In this document: piece after piece, positions 44,534 through 54,094 of the stretch | How the letters are laid out: every line of letters starts with the position of its first letter | Numbering within the stretch: position 1 is the stretch's first letter | From: Emticicia fluvialis | GTDB taxonomy: Bacteria; Bacteroidota; Bacteroidia; Cytophagales; Spirosomataceae | NCBI RefSeq assembly: GCF_024793945.1 | Contig: NZ_JANUSD010000013.1 | Span: 109,626 to 173,625 of the forward strand | Direction: 5' to 3' | Length of the DNA stretch: 64,000 nucleotides | Notes under the pieces: generated by a model | What the model was told of the DNA's origin: nothing | Seen by the model: the letters and a program-made list of their open reading frames with translations, nothing else | The model's database searches: none | Translations under genes and position numbers: made by a program

Positions 44534-45463
44534 TCAGGCAAAAACACTTCTCATCAGATCAACGCTTTTTTTGACGCCTGTTTCCGGGTTTTCATTGCCT
44601 TCAAATTCTATAGATACATAACCCTGATAATTTACTTTTTTCAGTATATCTGCTATTCTTTTATAGTCAAGGTCAAGGCTATACCATACACCACCACCAT
44701 AATAGGTTTTAGCCTGCACAAAGCTGGTTTGCGGGGCAATTTTTTCGAGCTTATCGTAAGGATTTTCCAAAAAATTACCAGTGTCCATCAACAAGCTCAG
44801 CCAAGGAGAATCTATTGCATTTTTAATTCTCAACATACCTTCCGGCGTTGAGCCAAGCCCCCAGTGGTTTTCGAGGGCAAGCAACACGCCACATTCTTCG
44901 GCTTTTTTCAGGCATTGCTGTATGCTGTCAATGCACCATTTAAAGGCCTCATCTTCGGTGTATCCGGCAATGGCAGGTTCAATGCCTCTTTTGGCCATAA
45001 ATTCATCAAATGATTTGATGGTTCCCCAACGACCGGTATTTAAGCGCATACACGGAATCCCCATTTTATAGGCCAGTTCAATACAATGATTGGTATGGTC
45101 TATATGTTGTTTTAAAACCTCCTTGTCGGGCGATACAAAGCCCTGATGAATAGACAGGCAGGTCATGGCAATGCCATTCACAAACGCATGTTTTTTTAGC
45201 TTTTGCAGATACGCATTGTCTTCACCGGCCATCTGGCGATGCAACACATCAATGCCTTCAAGACCCAGCTTTGCGGCTTCATCAATCACTTTTTCAATCG
45301 GAAATTTCTCGCCTTTAAAGTGCCAGTAAGAATAGCTGGATACACTCAGCTTGATTTTCCCGGCTGGTTTAACTACCGGTTGTGCCTGAACCAGAGCAGG
45401 GGCACAAGCCGCCGCACTGCCAAGCGCTGCTGTTTTTAAAAAGTTTCGTCGGGTTGAATTCAT
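44534..45463 (-). CDS. Tat-exported sugar phosphate isomerase/epimerase-like TIM barrel
   Basis: A 309-residue protein with a clear twin-arginine signal (MNSTRRNFLK and the hydrophobic AALGSAAACAPALVQAQ) from the ATG at 45463. The mature part is an AP-endonuclease-2/xylose-isomerase-like barrel: LEGIDVLHRQM, CLSIHQGF, ALENHWGL, LLMDTGNF, and YVSIEFEG near the end. Glu, Asp and His residues in these blocks match metal ligands of the fold. Tat export suggests it folds with its metal in the cytoplasm. The substrate is unknown, probably a sugar or inositol derivative. Confidence 0.85.
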   Translation of the reverse strand: MNSTRRNFLKTAALGSAAACAPALVQAQPVVKPAGKIKLSVSSYSYWHFKGEKFPIEKVIDEAAKLGLEGIDVLHRQMAGEDNAYLQKLKKHAFVNGIAMTCLSIHQGFVSPDKEVLKQHIDHTNHCIELAYKMGIPCMRLNTGRWGTIKSFDEFMAKRGIEPAIAGYTEDEAFKWCIDSIQQCLKKAEECGVLLALENHWGLGSTPEGMLRIKNAIDSPWLSLLMDTGNFLENPYDKLEKIAPQTSFVQAKTYYGGGVWYSLDLDYKRIADILKKVNYQGYVSIEFEGNENPETGVKKSVDLMRSVFA

Positions 45464-45488
45464 GAGATTAAACAAAAATCAGGTTATG

Positions 45489-47987
45489 TTAATAGACTAC
45501 GAATACAGCGTTGGCAAACAATAGTTTTCCTCCATACCAGAAACCCCTGAAAATCGGGTCGTCTGCCATGTACACAATTTTTCCTCTTCCTAATTCCTGC
45601 ACCCCATGAACAAGGGTATTCTTCATTTTATCTTTGGCTTTCTGGCCTACAAATCCGGTTATATAGTTGTTGTCTTTCAGATAACCTACGTTCCATCCTT
45701 CTTTCAGATACTCAAAATTGTAGGGGTCACGGGCCAGCAGATAATAACTGCCATCAGTGCCATAGCCCAAAGGGTGGGTTTTATCGATCTCAACTTTATA
45801 AATGGCGCCAACCACCTGTTCAGATATACTCTCACGTTCTCTGGTGCCATAGGTTTTCAGTTCGGGTTTATCTTTGGCTTCGCCATCTTTTTTGCGTTTC
45901 AGACCAAACCCGTCTTTATCAGCAAAATAACTGGTGGCCGACTCCAATGCGATTACTTTTCCACCGCCCTGAATCCACTTTTTAAGAGCATCACCATTAC
46001 CGAAAATTCTGTCGTAATTTCCATCTGCAAGTATTAAAACATCCAGTTGGTCTAATGGCACTCTTGAGAAGGTAGAACCCTCAATTACAGTTATAGGATA
46101 ATTGATTTGTTGTTCAAAGAAATGCCACACCTCGCCAAAAGCCGTAGGAGAAATGCCATCACCTGATATAACCGCTACTCTTGGGTTTTTAAGTATATTA
46201 ACAGAGCCTGAGCCAAAGTCGTTGCCCGTTGTAACCATTCCGGAGTTGGTAGCCAATAAGTTAATGCCAAATGCTTTAGCTGCCGACTGCACGGCTTTGT
46301 CGAACTCATCGCCCATGCGCAGGTTATTGGTTCTGGTTATGATAATAGACCCAATATCAAATTTTCGCCCGCCGGTTTCAAAAGCATTTTCATTAAAGCG
46401 AACCTTAATGCCTTTTGATAATATCTGCGTCAGAAACTTCACGTCTTCAAAAGAATTATACGTTGCCACATAGGCATAGGGTTTTCCGCCAACTGCTAAT
46501 TCGGGTATGCTGTAATTAGGCTGAGAATTACCCGCAGATAGTTTTTCTTTTGAGGCAAATGCCTTTAAACCATAGGCATAAGGCATACCCCAGGCAGTGA
46601 TGTCGTAAGTTAGTGAGTCTTCCAGCATGGTTTTAGGCTCAAAAAGAATCTTTACAAAAGTGCCTTTGGGCTGGTAGGTACTCACAATTAAATCGTTCGC
46701 TTCTACTTTAAAACTCTCTTCTTTCAGGTTCTGATAGTTAACACCAGTGGCAGACGTTTCTTTGCCTGCATACCCGTATGTAATATTCAGTTTATCAAGC
46801 AGGCCTGTTAAGGCTTTTACTTTTGCCTCGCTGCCTTTGCTTTTCATTACAAACGACTTATAAGTGCCAACAGGGTTATTTTTGTTGCGTTCAAAGAATT
46901 TTACAAATTCATCTACTGTTTTATCAGACCTTGATGAAATGGCTTCGAGAGTCGCCAGGCTGGCAGAAAAATGATGAGCAATACGGTAAGATAGTGTTAG
47001 GGTGTCGCCGTCTTCTTTAGCTATCGCAATGCCGGCTCTGCCACCACCGCCTTGCTCGTAGGTCATACCTATGGCGCCGTTATAAGAAGGGTAGGTGTCG
47101 CCGTAGCTTGGGTAAAGCAGGTCATAATTTTCTTTTGAAAAATAGAGCCAGTAGTTTTTGTCGAAATATTTTTTGTTGTATTCGCCTATGGTTTGCTGAA
47201 ACTCTCTTTGCCAGGCTGTCAGATCTTCGTGATAAGGTTTGGCTGATGGCGGAAAGTAATAAGGGCTGCTGACACCCATTTCATGGAAGTCGGCATGCAG
47301 ATGCGGCATCCACTGGTTATAAATTTTCAGGCGCTGAGTCGATATCTCCTGTGTTTGCCAGGCCCAGTCACGGTTTGGGTCAAACAGGTAATGGTTAAAA
47401 CGCCCTCCGGGCCAGGGTTCATTATGTTCAGCTGCAAACGGGGTAGCATTAAATACTTTGCTGGTTACCCGGTTATACCATTGTGCATAGCGGTCTCTGC
47501 CGTCGGGGTTTATACAAGGGTCAATCAGTACAACTGTATTTTTTAATATGTTCTGGGTAACGCTGTTGCTTTTATTAAGCATTTCGTATAATACTTGCAT
47601 TACGGCCTCAGAGCTTACGGCTTCATTGCCATGAACGTTGTAGCTCAGCCACGCAATAGCTGGCACTTTGGTGGTTGGTTTGCCTTCCAGAAGGCCAATA
47701 CTTTTAAGATTGGATGTGCGGATGTCTTCCAGCTTTGACAAATTCTCCGGAGTGGCAATGGCTACCAGTATAAGCGGGCGGCCTTCAAAGGTGGTGCCGT
47801 AATCGAAAATTTTCACTTGTGTCGGATTCTGTGCAGCTACGTGTCTGGCATAATCTACAATGCGGTGGTGGAAACTGAATTTGGTTCCGAGTTTGTAACC
47901 AAGAAATTCGTCGGGTGTTTTAGTGTTCTGGGCCTGTACCCACAATGTGTTAATGAAGAGGAATAGAAACAAAAAGCTTTTTTTCAT
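45489..47987 (-). CDS. Secreted M14-family zinc carboxypeptidase
   Basis: This 832-residue protein has a signal peptide (MKKSFLFLFLFINTLWVQAQ) and an N-terminal M14 domain. The zinc ligands are His and Glu in VHGNEAVSSEA and His in LHADFHEM, with DPCINPDGRDR between. The C-terminal half (about 400-832) contains a glutamine-amidotransferase-like fold with RVPLDQLDVLILADGNYD and ends in beta-strands. It probably trims peptides outside the cytoplasm. It is a single gene. Confidence 0.88.
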   Translation of the reverse strand: MKKSFLFLFLFINTLWVQAQNTKTPDEFLGYKLGTKFSFHHRIVDYARHVAAQNPTQVKIFDYGTTFEGRPLILVAIATPENLSKLEDIRTSNLKSIGLLEGKPTTKVPAIAWLSYNVHGNEAVSSEAVMQVLYEMLNKSNSVTQNILKNTVVLIDPCINPDGRDRYAQWYNRVTSKVFNATPFAAEHNEPWPGGRFNHYLFDPNRDWAWQTQEISTQRLKIYNQWMPHLHADFHEMGVSSPYYFPPSAKPYHEDLTAWQREFQQTIGEYNKKYFDKNYWLYFSKENYDLLYPSYGDTYPSYNGAIGMTYEQGGGGRAGIAIAKEDGDTLTLSYRIAHHFSASLATLEAISSRSDKTVDEFVKFFERNKNNPVGTYKSFVMKSKGSEAKVKALTGLLDKLNITYGYAGKETSATGVNYQNLKEESFKVEANDLIVSTYQPKGTFVKILFEPKTMLEDSLTYDITAWGMPYAYGLKAFASKEKLSAGNSQPNYSIPELAVGGKPYAYVATYNSFEDVKFLTQILSKGIKVRFNENAFETGGRKFDIGSIIITRTNNLRMGDEFDKAVQSAAKAFGINLLATNSGMVTTGNDFGSGSVNILKNPRVAVISGDGISPTAFGEVWHFFEQQINYPITVIEGSTFSRVPLDQLDVLILADGNYDRIFGNGDALKKWIQGGGKVIALESATSYFADKDGFGLKRKKDGEAKDKPELKTYGTRERESISEQVVGAIYKVEIDKTHPLGYGTDGSYYLLARDPYNFEYLKEGWNVGYLKDNNYITGFVGQKAKDKMKNTLVHGVQELGRGKIVYMADDPIFRGFWYGGKLLFANAVFVVY

Positions 47988-48097
47988 GTCTTACGTTCAG
48001 AGTAGTTTTTTACATGCACCAAATATAATGTTTTTAGCTTTGAAAATGGGGCTGAAAAAAAAAATTGAAAATATTTTACTTTTTTTTTGCCCAACTA

Positions 48098-48127
48098 TTG
48101 CATTGTAAAAAAATTGCCGTACTTTTG
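48098..48127 (+). promoter_or_regulatory. tRNA-Glu promoter (TTG, 19 bases, TACTTTTG)
   Basis: TTG at 48098-48100 and TACTTTTG at 48120-48127 fit the Bacteroidota -33/-7 pattern exactly with a 19-base spacer. The expected start is about 48134, 34 bases before the mature tRNA. Confidence 0.75.
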
Positions 48128-48167
48128 CACCACAATTTACAAACGCAGACGATAAATGGAACCAGCC

Positions 48168-48239
48168 GGCCCTATCGTCTAGCGGTTAGGACAAGTCCCT
48201 TTCACGGATTAAACAGGGGTTCGATTCCCCTTAGGGTCA
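48168..48239 (+). tRNA. tRNA-Glu (UUC anticodon)
   Basis: A 72-base cloverleaf: acceptor GGCCCTA / TAGGGTC with discriminator A; D-arm GTCT / GGAC; anticodon arm AGTCC-CTTTCAC-GGATT giving UUC; T-arm AGGGG-TTCGATT-CCCCT. CCA is not encoded. It is followed by a terminator. Confidence 0.96.
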
Positions 48240-48264
48240 CAAATCGCTGCGATATTGAAATTGT

Positions 48265-48306
48265 AAGAGCCTGGTAATGAGACAATTATCAGGCTCTTGT
48301 TTTTTA
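48265..48306 (+). terminator. Terminator of tRNA-Glu
   Basis: AAGAGCCTG (48265-48273) pairs with CAGGCTCTT (48290-48298), followed by a T run to 48306. Confidence 0.85.
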
Positions 48307-48736
48307 AAATCTTCAAGAGAGAATTTTTCAATATCAAAAATCACAGGATAAATTTTCAGGAGAAGAATTTCAGCCAAACACCTAGCTAATGCAATTTTTT
48401 ATTTCGGCATGACTTTGATAGTTGATAGATTTTTTTCATAATTAACATTGCGCGATTGTTTTATCTGGTTGTTTAACGCGTCTCTTTCTTTAGTTTTCAG
48501 CAATTGTAAGTAAGTGTTTGGGCAGTCAGAAAGTAGCCATAACTTATAGTTCAGATTAAAATTTATTAAATTATCAATAAAGTTTAATTCGGGGCGTTCG
48601 TGAAATAGTACTTTTCTGTTGTGTAGTAGTATTAATTGTTAAAAATCAATAACTGAGTTCAGATTTAATTTTTTATTAATTCATAATTGTCCAAATTTGT
48701 GAAATTTTTCACCCTAAACACAAAGTAGATTAGTGT
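48307..48736. other. AT-rich intergenic region before OmpA-like gene
   Basis: About 430 bases without a supportable ORF. It should hold the promoter of the OmpA-like gene. CAAATTTG at about 48691 is only a partial -7 match. No repeat or hairpin stands out. A long leader is possible. Confidence 0.4.
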
Positions 48737-49642
48737 ATGAAAACCCCTTCTAAGTTTCTATTTTTAATTGCAGCAGGTATTTTTATGTCGTCGTGCGTGG
48801 CTAAGAAAAAATTTGTTAGTCTTCAACAACAATACGACAAAGCCCAGGCAGATTTAGTAAAATGTGGCGACACCGTTCAGGATTATAAAGATCGTCTTTC
48901 AAAATCTGAGCAAGACAGAGTTAATCTTGGTAACACGTCACAATCTGAAATCAAACAACGTGATGCACAAATCAAAGATTTGAAAGATCAGGTAACAGAT
49001 TTGAAAGGCCTACGCGACAAACAATTGGAGCAGGTAGGTAACCTTACTGTTCTTTCTAAAGCTGCTAATGATAATATTGATAAAACTTTGGCTCAATTAG
49101 AGAAAAAAGACAAGTACATCAACTTGTTGCACGCTGCCAGAACCAAAGCTGACTCAATTAATCTTGCTTTGGCCGTTAACCTTACCCGCGTGCTTAGCTC
49201 AGGAATTGAAGATAAAGATATTGACGTGAAAGTTGACAAAACTGTTGTCATGATTAATATCTCAGACAAAATGTTGTTCTCTAGCGGAAGCTTCAAATTG
49301 TCGAGCAGAGCAAATGAGGTTCTTGGTAAAATAGCACAGATTATCAAATCTCGTCCTGATCTTGAAGTAATGATTGAAGGTTACACAGATAACGTTTCTA
49401 TCAATACTGACTGTATCAACGATAACTGGGATTTGAGTGTGAAAAGAGCTACTTCTGTAGTGCGTTCGCTTCAAAATAACTTCAAAATTGATCCGAACAG
49501 ATTAATCGCTGCCGGTAGAGGTGAATTCAATACCTTAACAAGCAACGATAGCTCTGAAGGTCGTGCGGCTAACCGTCGTACAAGAATCATTCTGATGCCT
49601 AAATTGGATCAGTTCTACGACTTGTTGAATCCTGAGAAATAA
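48737..49642 (+). CDS. OmpA-family peptidoglycan-binding lipoprotein
   Basis: This 301-residue protein has a lipobox (FMSSC, Cys20), a long coiled coil (residues ~25-130, with QQQYDKAQADLV) and a C-terminal OmpA/MotB domain. The conserved diaminopimelate-binding region is EGYTDNVSI and the Arg in GRAANRRTRI. It links the outer membrane to peptidoglycan. Codon choice is more AT- and CGT-rich than neighbours, as expected for a highly expressed gene. A strong terminator follows. Confidence 0.9.
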   Translation: MKTPSKFLFLIAAGIFMSSCVAKKKFVSLQQQYDKAQADLVKCGDTVQDYKDRLSKSEQDRVNLGNTSQSEIKQRDAQIKDLKDQVTDLKGLRDKQLEQVGNLTVLSKAANDNIDKTLAQLEKKDKYINLLHAARTKADSINLALAVNLTRVLSSGIEDKDIDVKVDKTVVMINISDKMLFSSGSFKLSSRANEVLGKIAQIIKSRPDLEVMIEGYTDNVSINTDCINDNWDLSVKRATSVVRSLQNNFKIDPNRLIAAGRGEFNTLTSNDSSEGRAANRRTRIILMPKLDQFYDLLNPEK

Positions 49643-49667
49643 GATTCAAAGTTAATGATATATACAG

Positions 49668-49703
49668 AAAAGAGCCGGATGGGGGTACCCGTCCGGCTCT
49701 TTT
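49668..49703. terminator. Terminator of OmpA-like gene
   Basis: AAAAGAGCCGGA pairs with TCCGGCTCTTTT around a GC-rich 12-base loop. T runs flank both sides, so it can also stop the converging minus-strand unit. Confidence 0.88.
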
Positions 49704-49726
49704 GGTTTGTAATAATTTTACTAAAG

Positions 49727-50065
49727 TTATTTCATTAGTTTTAAATGTGTGTAAGCAACGCCAATAACTATGGCCGGAACCAGAATTGAAAACAAAGTCC
49801 ACATTCCTGCGCTAATGAGCACAATCTGGTTTATGAGATGAAAACCTGCATATACATACAAACCCCATTTTCGTAATAGCCATATACCACCGGTACCCAG
49901 GTAGCTGGCCGCCACTGAAAAAGCCAGATACGGAGGATACCAGGGGCCAACTGCTTTGGTAGTGCTGTAAAATATAAGAGGCACCGTTAATGTTGCCCAA
50001 ACAAAGGCAACTGTACAAATAAAAGTAATGGCCGCAGGCCGGTTGGTTTCGGATGATTGATTCAT
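49727..50065 (-). CDS. Small membrane protein, unknown function
   Basis: A 112-residue protein with four hydrophobic segments (about residues 12-35, 45-62, 68-85 and 88-108) and a conserved-looking WLLRKWGLYVYAG turn. It follows the M28 peptidase gene by 13 bases and probably shares its transcript. No family is recognised. Confidence 0.65.
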   Translation of the reverse strand: MNQSSETNRPAAITFICTVAFVWATLTVPLIFYSTTKAVGPWYPPYLAFSVAASYLGTGGIWLLRKWGLYVYAGFHLINQIVLISAGMWTLFSILVPAIVIGVAYTHLKLMK

Positions 50066-50078
50066 GATTTAAACGATA

Positions 50079-51731
50079 TTATTTCTTGCGCAATGCCTTA
50101 AATTCAGAGCCTTCTTTCCATTGTGGCCAGGTGGTTTCAAAGGCCAGTCTTTTACCAATCTGAAACAAAAGGATGGTGTCCTCCAGTCCGCCTTCCAGTT
50201 TCCAGGTTGCGGCATCGTATTGGTCGGTAGTCTGATGATAAAATTTTTCTGTGTATAATTCCTGTTGCTTTTGTCCGTATTCTTTTCCTTTTGCAACTTC
50301 GTCAATGCCGCTTCCGGTTGTTAAGGCTGGTATACCTGCTTTCGCAAAGCTGAAGTGGTCTGAGCGGAAGTAGTGGCCTGCCTCCGGGTGCGCTTCAGGC
50401 GCAATGTATCTGCCTTTGCTTTCTACTTCTTTTTTTAGATAGTCTTCAAGTTCCGACTGGCCCTCGCCGGCAATTGAAATGTCTTTGGTTCGGCCAAAAT
50501 TATTAATAACATCAATATTCAGATTCCCCACTGTTTCATTAGCCGGAAAAACCGGATGTTGTGCATAGTAAGCTGAGCCCAGCAGGCCTTGTTCTTCGCC
50601 GGTAACAAATAAGAAAACAATGCTTCGTTCAGGTTTATTTTTAAGGCTTTTAAAAGCACGGGCAATTTCCAGTACAGCGGCCGTTCCGCTGGCGTTATCA
50701 AGCGCACCATTGTAGATTGAATCTCCTTTGGCATCCGGTTTGCCAATACCGAAGTGGTCCCAGTGAGCGCTGTAAATAATGTATTCGTTCGGGCGCTTGC
50801 TACCGGTTATTTTACCAATTACGTTTTTAGACTCATTAAATACAGCTTTTACTTTCATTGAGGTTGAAACTTTAGCTGGTAGTGCCACAGGCTTAAAGCC
50901 TTTTTGGTTTGCTTTTACGAGAAGCGCTTCACCATTGCTAACGGTGTTCAATAGTTTTTTTGCTGCGGCCTCGGTTATCCACCCTTCAACAGGGCAACGG
51001 TATTCTTTGCTTCCGCGTGTGTCTAAATGCTGCTGCGACTTTCCCCATGAGTTCTGAACAACGCTGAACGGATAAGATGCCGCTTTTTCGTTATGAACAA
51101 TCAGGCAGCCTTTGGCGCCTTGTCTGGCAGCTTCTTCAAACTTATAGGTCCAGCGGCCATAATAAGTCATTTCTTTTCCTTTAAAAAGGGTGGTGTCTCC
51201 TGTGCTAAAGCCGGGGTCATTTACCATTACCAGCACAACCTTTCCTTTTACATCAAGGCCTGCGTAGTCGTTCCAGTTATATTCCGGGGCAACTACGCCA
51301 AAACCTGCAAACACCACATCACTTTTTTCAACAGAAACAACAGAATCAGTATTTTCTGTCCAGATAACATAGTCTTCCATGTTTTTAAGGCTGAAATTCC
51401 CTTTGCCAGTGGTTACTAACATGGCAGGGTCGCAGGTCGGGGTTATTTCAACCATAGGCACCTTCTGAAAATACTCACTACCGTTTCCGGGTTCAATACC
51501 CATGTTTCTGAGCGACTGCGTCAGGTATTCTACCGTTCTGGTTTCGCCAATGGTAAACGGGCGACGTCCCTGAAATTCGTCAGAAGAGAGTTTTACAATA
51601 TGTTTAATCAGGCTATCCTGACTAAAAGCGCTTAAACCATCCTGTTCGTCAACCGAACTCTCAGTTTTACTGCATGACAGCGCTAAAGCAATGATAAAAG
51701 CTGTTAGTGTGCTTGAAAATATTTTATTCAT
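50079..51731 (-). CDS. M28-family aminopeptidase lipoprotein with PA domain
   Basis: A 550-residue protein from the ATG at 51731 with lipobox LALSC. A protease-associated domain (residues ~120-260, FGVVAPEYNWNDYAG) is inserted before the M28 catalytic domain. Zinc ligands are in AHWDH (His), GALDNASG (Asp), TGEEQG (Glu pair), NIDV (Asp) and SDHFSF (His). It should release N-terminal residues in the periplasm or at the cell surface. The small membrane-protein gene lies 13 bases downstream. Confidence 0.92.
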   Translation of the reverse strand: MNKIFSSTLTAFIIALALSCSKTESSVDEQDGLSAFSQDSLIKHIVKLSSDEFQGRRPFTIGETRTVEYLTQSLRNMGIEPGNGSEYFQKVPMVEITPTCDPAMLVTTGKGNFSLKNMEDYVIWTENTDSVVSVEKSDVVFAGFGVVAPEYNWNDYAGLDVKGKVVLVMVNDPGFSTGDTTLFKGKEMTYYGRWTYKFEEAARQGAKGCLIVHNEKAASYPFSVVQNSWGKSQQHLDTRGSKEYRCPVEGWITEAAAKKLLNTVSNGEALLVKANQKGFKPVALPAKVSTSMKVKAVFNESKNVIGKITGSKRPNEYIIYSAHWDHFGIGKPDAKGDSIYNGALDNASGTAAVLEIARAFKSLKNKPERSIVFLFVTGEEQGLLGSAYYAQHPVFPANETVGNLNIDVINNFGRTKDISIAGEGQSELEDYLKKEVESKGRYIAPEAHPEAGHYFRSDHFSFAKAGIPALTTGSGIDEVAKGKEYGQKQQELYTEKFYHQTTDQYDAATWKLEGGLEDTILLFQIGKRLAFETTWPQWKEGSEFKALRKK

Positions 51732-51761
51732 AATGGTAAAATGCTGAATACCCAGGCACAT

Positions 51762-52238
51762 TGAATTGTTTCTTGCGGCACCTGTGGTTATTAAATGAGT
51801 GTGTCCTCAAATATACAATAAAAATTGTTCTGCTAATGATGCCCGCCTCGCTTAGGCGGCTTGTGCTATTCAGCTGTATGCCATACAGGCGTAAATCAAA
51901 CGCGTTTAAAGATAGTTTTCTACATATAGCTTAATCAGAGATTCAACCTGAATGGCAGTTGAAATAGCAAAAGAGTTCTAACTTTATAAATTAAGGTAAG
52001 TTTCATTGCTCTTTTTACCCAATTTAGGGTCTTATAACCAATCTTATAAATGGCTGGTTAATTAAACCAAAGCACATTTCAGATACCAGCCCGGGTTTTG
52101 TTGTACTTTAAAACTGATAGGTACGTTTTAAACCATTGTAGTACTACCATACATTTAATGTATATTTTATATTTACTCAAACCAACGGCAGTACTCTTTG
52201 ATTATCTTTGCGCTTCTTAAAACAAATTATTTTTTCGG
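51762..52238. promoter_or_regulatory. Intergenic region with phosphodiesterase promoter
   Basis: About 477 bases without an ORF. TATCTTTG (52203-52210) matches the -7 consensus, 29 bases before the next ATG. No clear -33 TTG is seen. A small GC hairpin, CCGCCT / AGGCGG (51843-51859), lies near the M28 end and stands out in AT-rich DNA. Confidence 0.5.
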
Positions 52239-53477
52239 ATGAAAAAACTTCTGATAGCTGGTTTTATATATCTAAGCTCAGTTTGCTGCCTGGCGCAAAC
52301 TGCAAAAAAGGCCGTATTTGTAATTGTAGACGGGATTCCGGCCGATGTGATTGAGAAATTAAACAAACCAAATCTTGACTCAATTGCGAAAGCAGGCGGC
52401 TATGCCCGGGCTTATGTAGGAGGTGAAAAAAAGAGTTATTCGCAAACACCTACCATTTCTGCTGTTGGCTATAACAGTCTGCTGACAGGCACCTGGGTAA
52501 ACAAACATAATGTGTGGGGAAATGATATTAAAGCCCCCAATTATAACTACTGGACTATCTTCCGTTTCCTGAAAGAGCAGTACCCTAAAAAGAAAACGGC
52601 TGTGTTTTCTACATGGTTAGATAACCGTACCAAACTAATAGGCGAAGACCTGCCGCAAACAGGTAATATAATGACCAACTACCATCTGGACGGGCTAGAG
52701 TTAGACACTGTTAATTACCCACATACCAAAGACAGTAAGCATATTAACCTGATTGATGAAAAAATTACAGATGCTGCCGCACAATCTATCAAAACCGATG
52801 CAGCCGATTTAACATGGGTGTATCTGGAGTATACCGACGACATGGGCCATAAATTTGGCGATAGCCCGCAGTTTTATTCTGCCATAGAGCAAATGGATAA
52901 ACAGGTTGGGCGTTTATGGCAGGCTATTCAGTACAGACAGAAAAATTTTAAGGAAGACTGGGTGATTTACATAACTACTGACCACGGTCGTGATGCCGCA
53001 ACCGGAAGGGGGCACGGTGGGCAGTCGGACAGAGAAAGAAGCACCTGGGTAGTAACGAATGCCAGAAACCTGAATCCATATTTTAGTCAGTTCAAACCCG
53101 GTATTGTTGATATTATGCCGTCTATTGCCTCTTTTCTGAATATAACAATTCCGCGTGAGCGTTTATTTGAGATTGATGGTGTATCGCTTGTGGGTAAGGT
53201 ATCTGCGGTGCAGCCGACTGCTTCGTTTAATGATGGCAAAATTACCTTAACCTGGAAAGCCATTGACAAAAAAGGACAAGCCAAAATATGGCTTAGTACT
53301 ACCAATTATTTTGAAAACGGAAAAACGGATAATTATCTGTTAGTTAAAAAAGTGCCGGTAAGCGCGGAAAAAGCCTTGATTGATGTGAGCCAGTATAACT
53401 CAGGTTTTTTTAAGGTGGTAATTGAAATGCCTCACAATACCCTTAACCGTTGGGTGGTATTAGAAAAGAAGAACTAA
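52239..53477 (+). CDS. Exported alkaline phosphatase-superfamily phosphodiesterase
   Basis: This 412-residue protein has a signal peptide (MKKLLIAGFIYLSSVCCLAQ). The metal sites of the NPP/sulfatase fold are visible: Asp31 in VIVDGI, the nucleophile Thr in SQTPTISAVGYNSLLTG, Asp and His in DDMGH, and Asp-His in TTDHGRD with a final His in GRGHGGQ. It would split phosphodiesters or nucleotide pyrophosphates in the periplasm. The last ~90 residues form a beta-sandwich-like tail. Confidence 0.85.
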   Translation: MKKLLIAGFIYLSSVCCLAQTAKKAVFVIVDGIPADVIEKLNKPNLDSIAKAGGYARAYVGGEKKSYSQTPTISAVGYNSLLTGTWVNKHNVWGNDIKAPNYNYWTIFRFLKEQYPKKKTAVFSTWLDNRTKLIGEDLPQTGNIMTNYHLDGLELDTVNYPHTKDSKHINLIDEKITDAAAQSIKTDAADLTWVYLEYTDDMGHKFGDSPQFYSAIEQMDKQVGRLWQAIQYRQKNFKEDWVIYITTDHGRDAATGRGHGGQSDRERSTWVVTNARNLNPYFSQFKPGIVDIMPSIASFLNITIPRERLFEIDGVSLVGKVSAVQPTASFNDGKITLTWKAIDKKGQAKIWLSTTNYFENGKTDNYLLVKKVPVSAEKALIDVSQYNSGFFKVVIEMPHNTLNRWVVLEKKN

Positions 53478-53513
53478 CCAGATTTATATCTGTTTATTAA
53501 AAACAGTTTTATA

Positions 53514-53560
53514 CCTAAAAAATATGGCCCTGTGGATATTCCGGGGCCATATTTTTTAGG
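53514..53560. terminator. Bidirectional terminator
   Basis: A perfect 17-bp stem (CCTAAAAAATATGGCCC, 53514-53530, with its complement at 53544-53560) around a 13-base loop separates the phosphodiesterase gene from the converging MoaF-like gene. Confidence 0.9.
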
Positions 53561-53614
53561 TTGAATTATGAAAAGGCATCCGCTTAATATTGAAGAGAAT
53601 GCCACACATGCAGC

Positions 53615-54016
53615 CTACTTTTTACTGATCTTAGCCTCTGCCAACTCTATTTTTTTATCAATCAACAGGTAAGATTTCACCAAGCTTTTATCAAAATCAA
53701 TTATCTGGCTAACACCAATACCATCGGCCTCGGCCCAGGTAACAAACAGGTTATTACCTTCCATTTCTTTCTGATGAAATCTGTCGGTTTCCTGTCTGCC
53801 TTTTTCTTCGCCAAAAACACATTGCCAGTTTAAAGTGCTGTCAGTCAGTATTTTTACTTCATACCGGGCATCACCGTAATCATAAAGATAGGTTTCGCCA
53901 ACCTCAAACTTGGTGTTTTTTATGAGCGAAATCTCTTCTCCTTTATCAATACAAGAAGCTAAAACTGCTATTAAACCAGCAGCGAAAATCGATTTTCTTA
54001 CCAATTGCTTAGGCAT
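53615..54016 (-). CDS. MoaF-like lipoprotein
   Basis: A 133-residue protein with a lipobox (LIAVLASC, Cys22). The mature part has the MoaF N-domain-like beta-barrel pattern: YLYDYGDARYEVKI, LTDSTLNWQC, NNLFVTWAEADGIGVSQIIDFD. MoaF-like folds are lipocalin-like and bind small molecules. The role is unknown. Confidence 0.7.
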   Translation of the reverse strand: MPKQLVRKSIFAAGLIAVLASCIDKGEEISLIKNTKFEVGETYLYDYGDARYEVKILTDSTLNWQCVFGEEKGRQETDRFHQKEMEGNNLFVTWAEADGIGVSQIIDFDKSLVKSYLLIDKKIELAEAKISKK

Positions 54017-54094
54017 AGGATAGGGTGTTTTTAAAGCTTGTTCAGGGTTTTATGTTATTATTCTAAAACAGTAAAAAAATACTATCGGAAGAAC

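Noticed and set aside
48065..48277. 70-codon ORF overlapping tRNA-Glu
   Set aside because: It reads through the tRNA and its promoter and is not protein-like.
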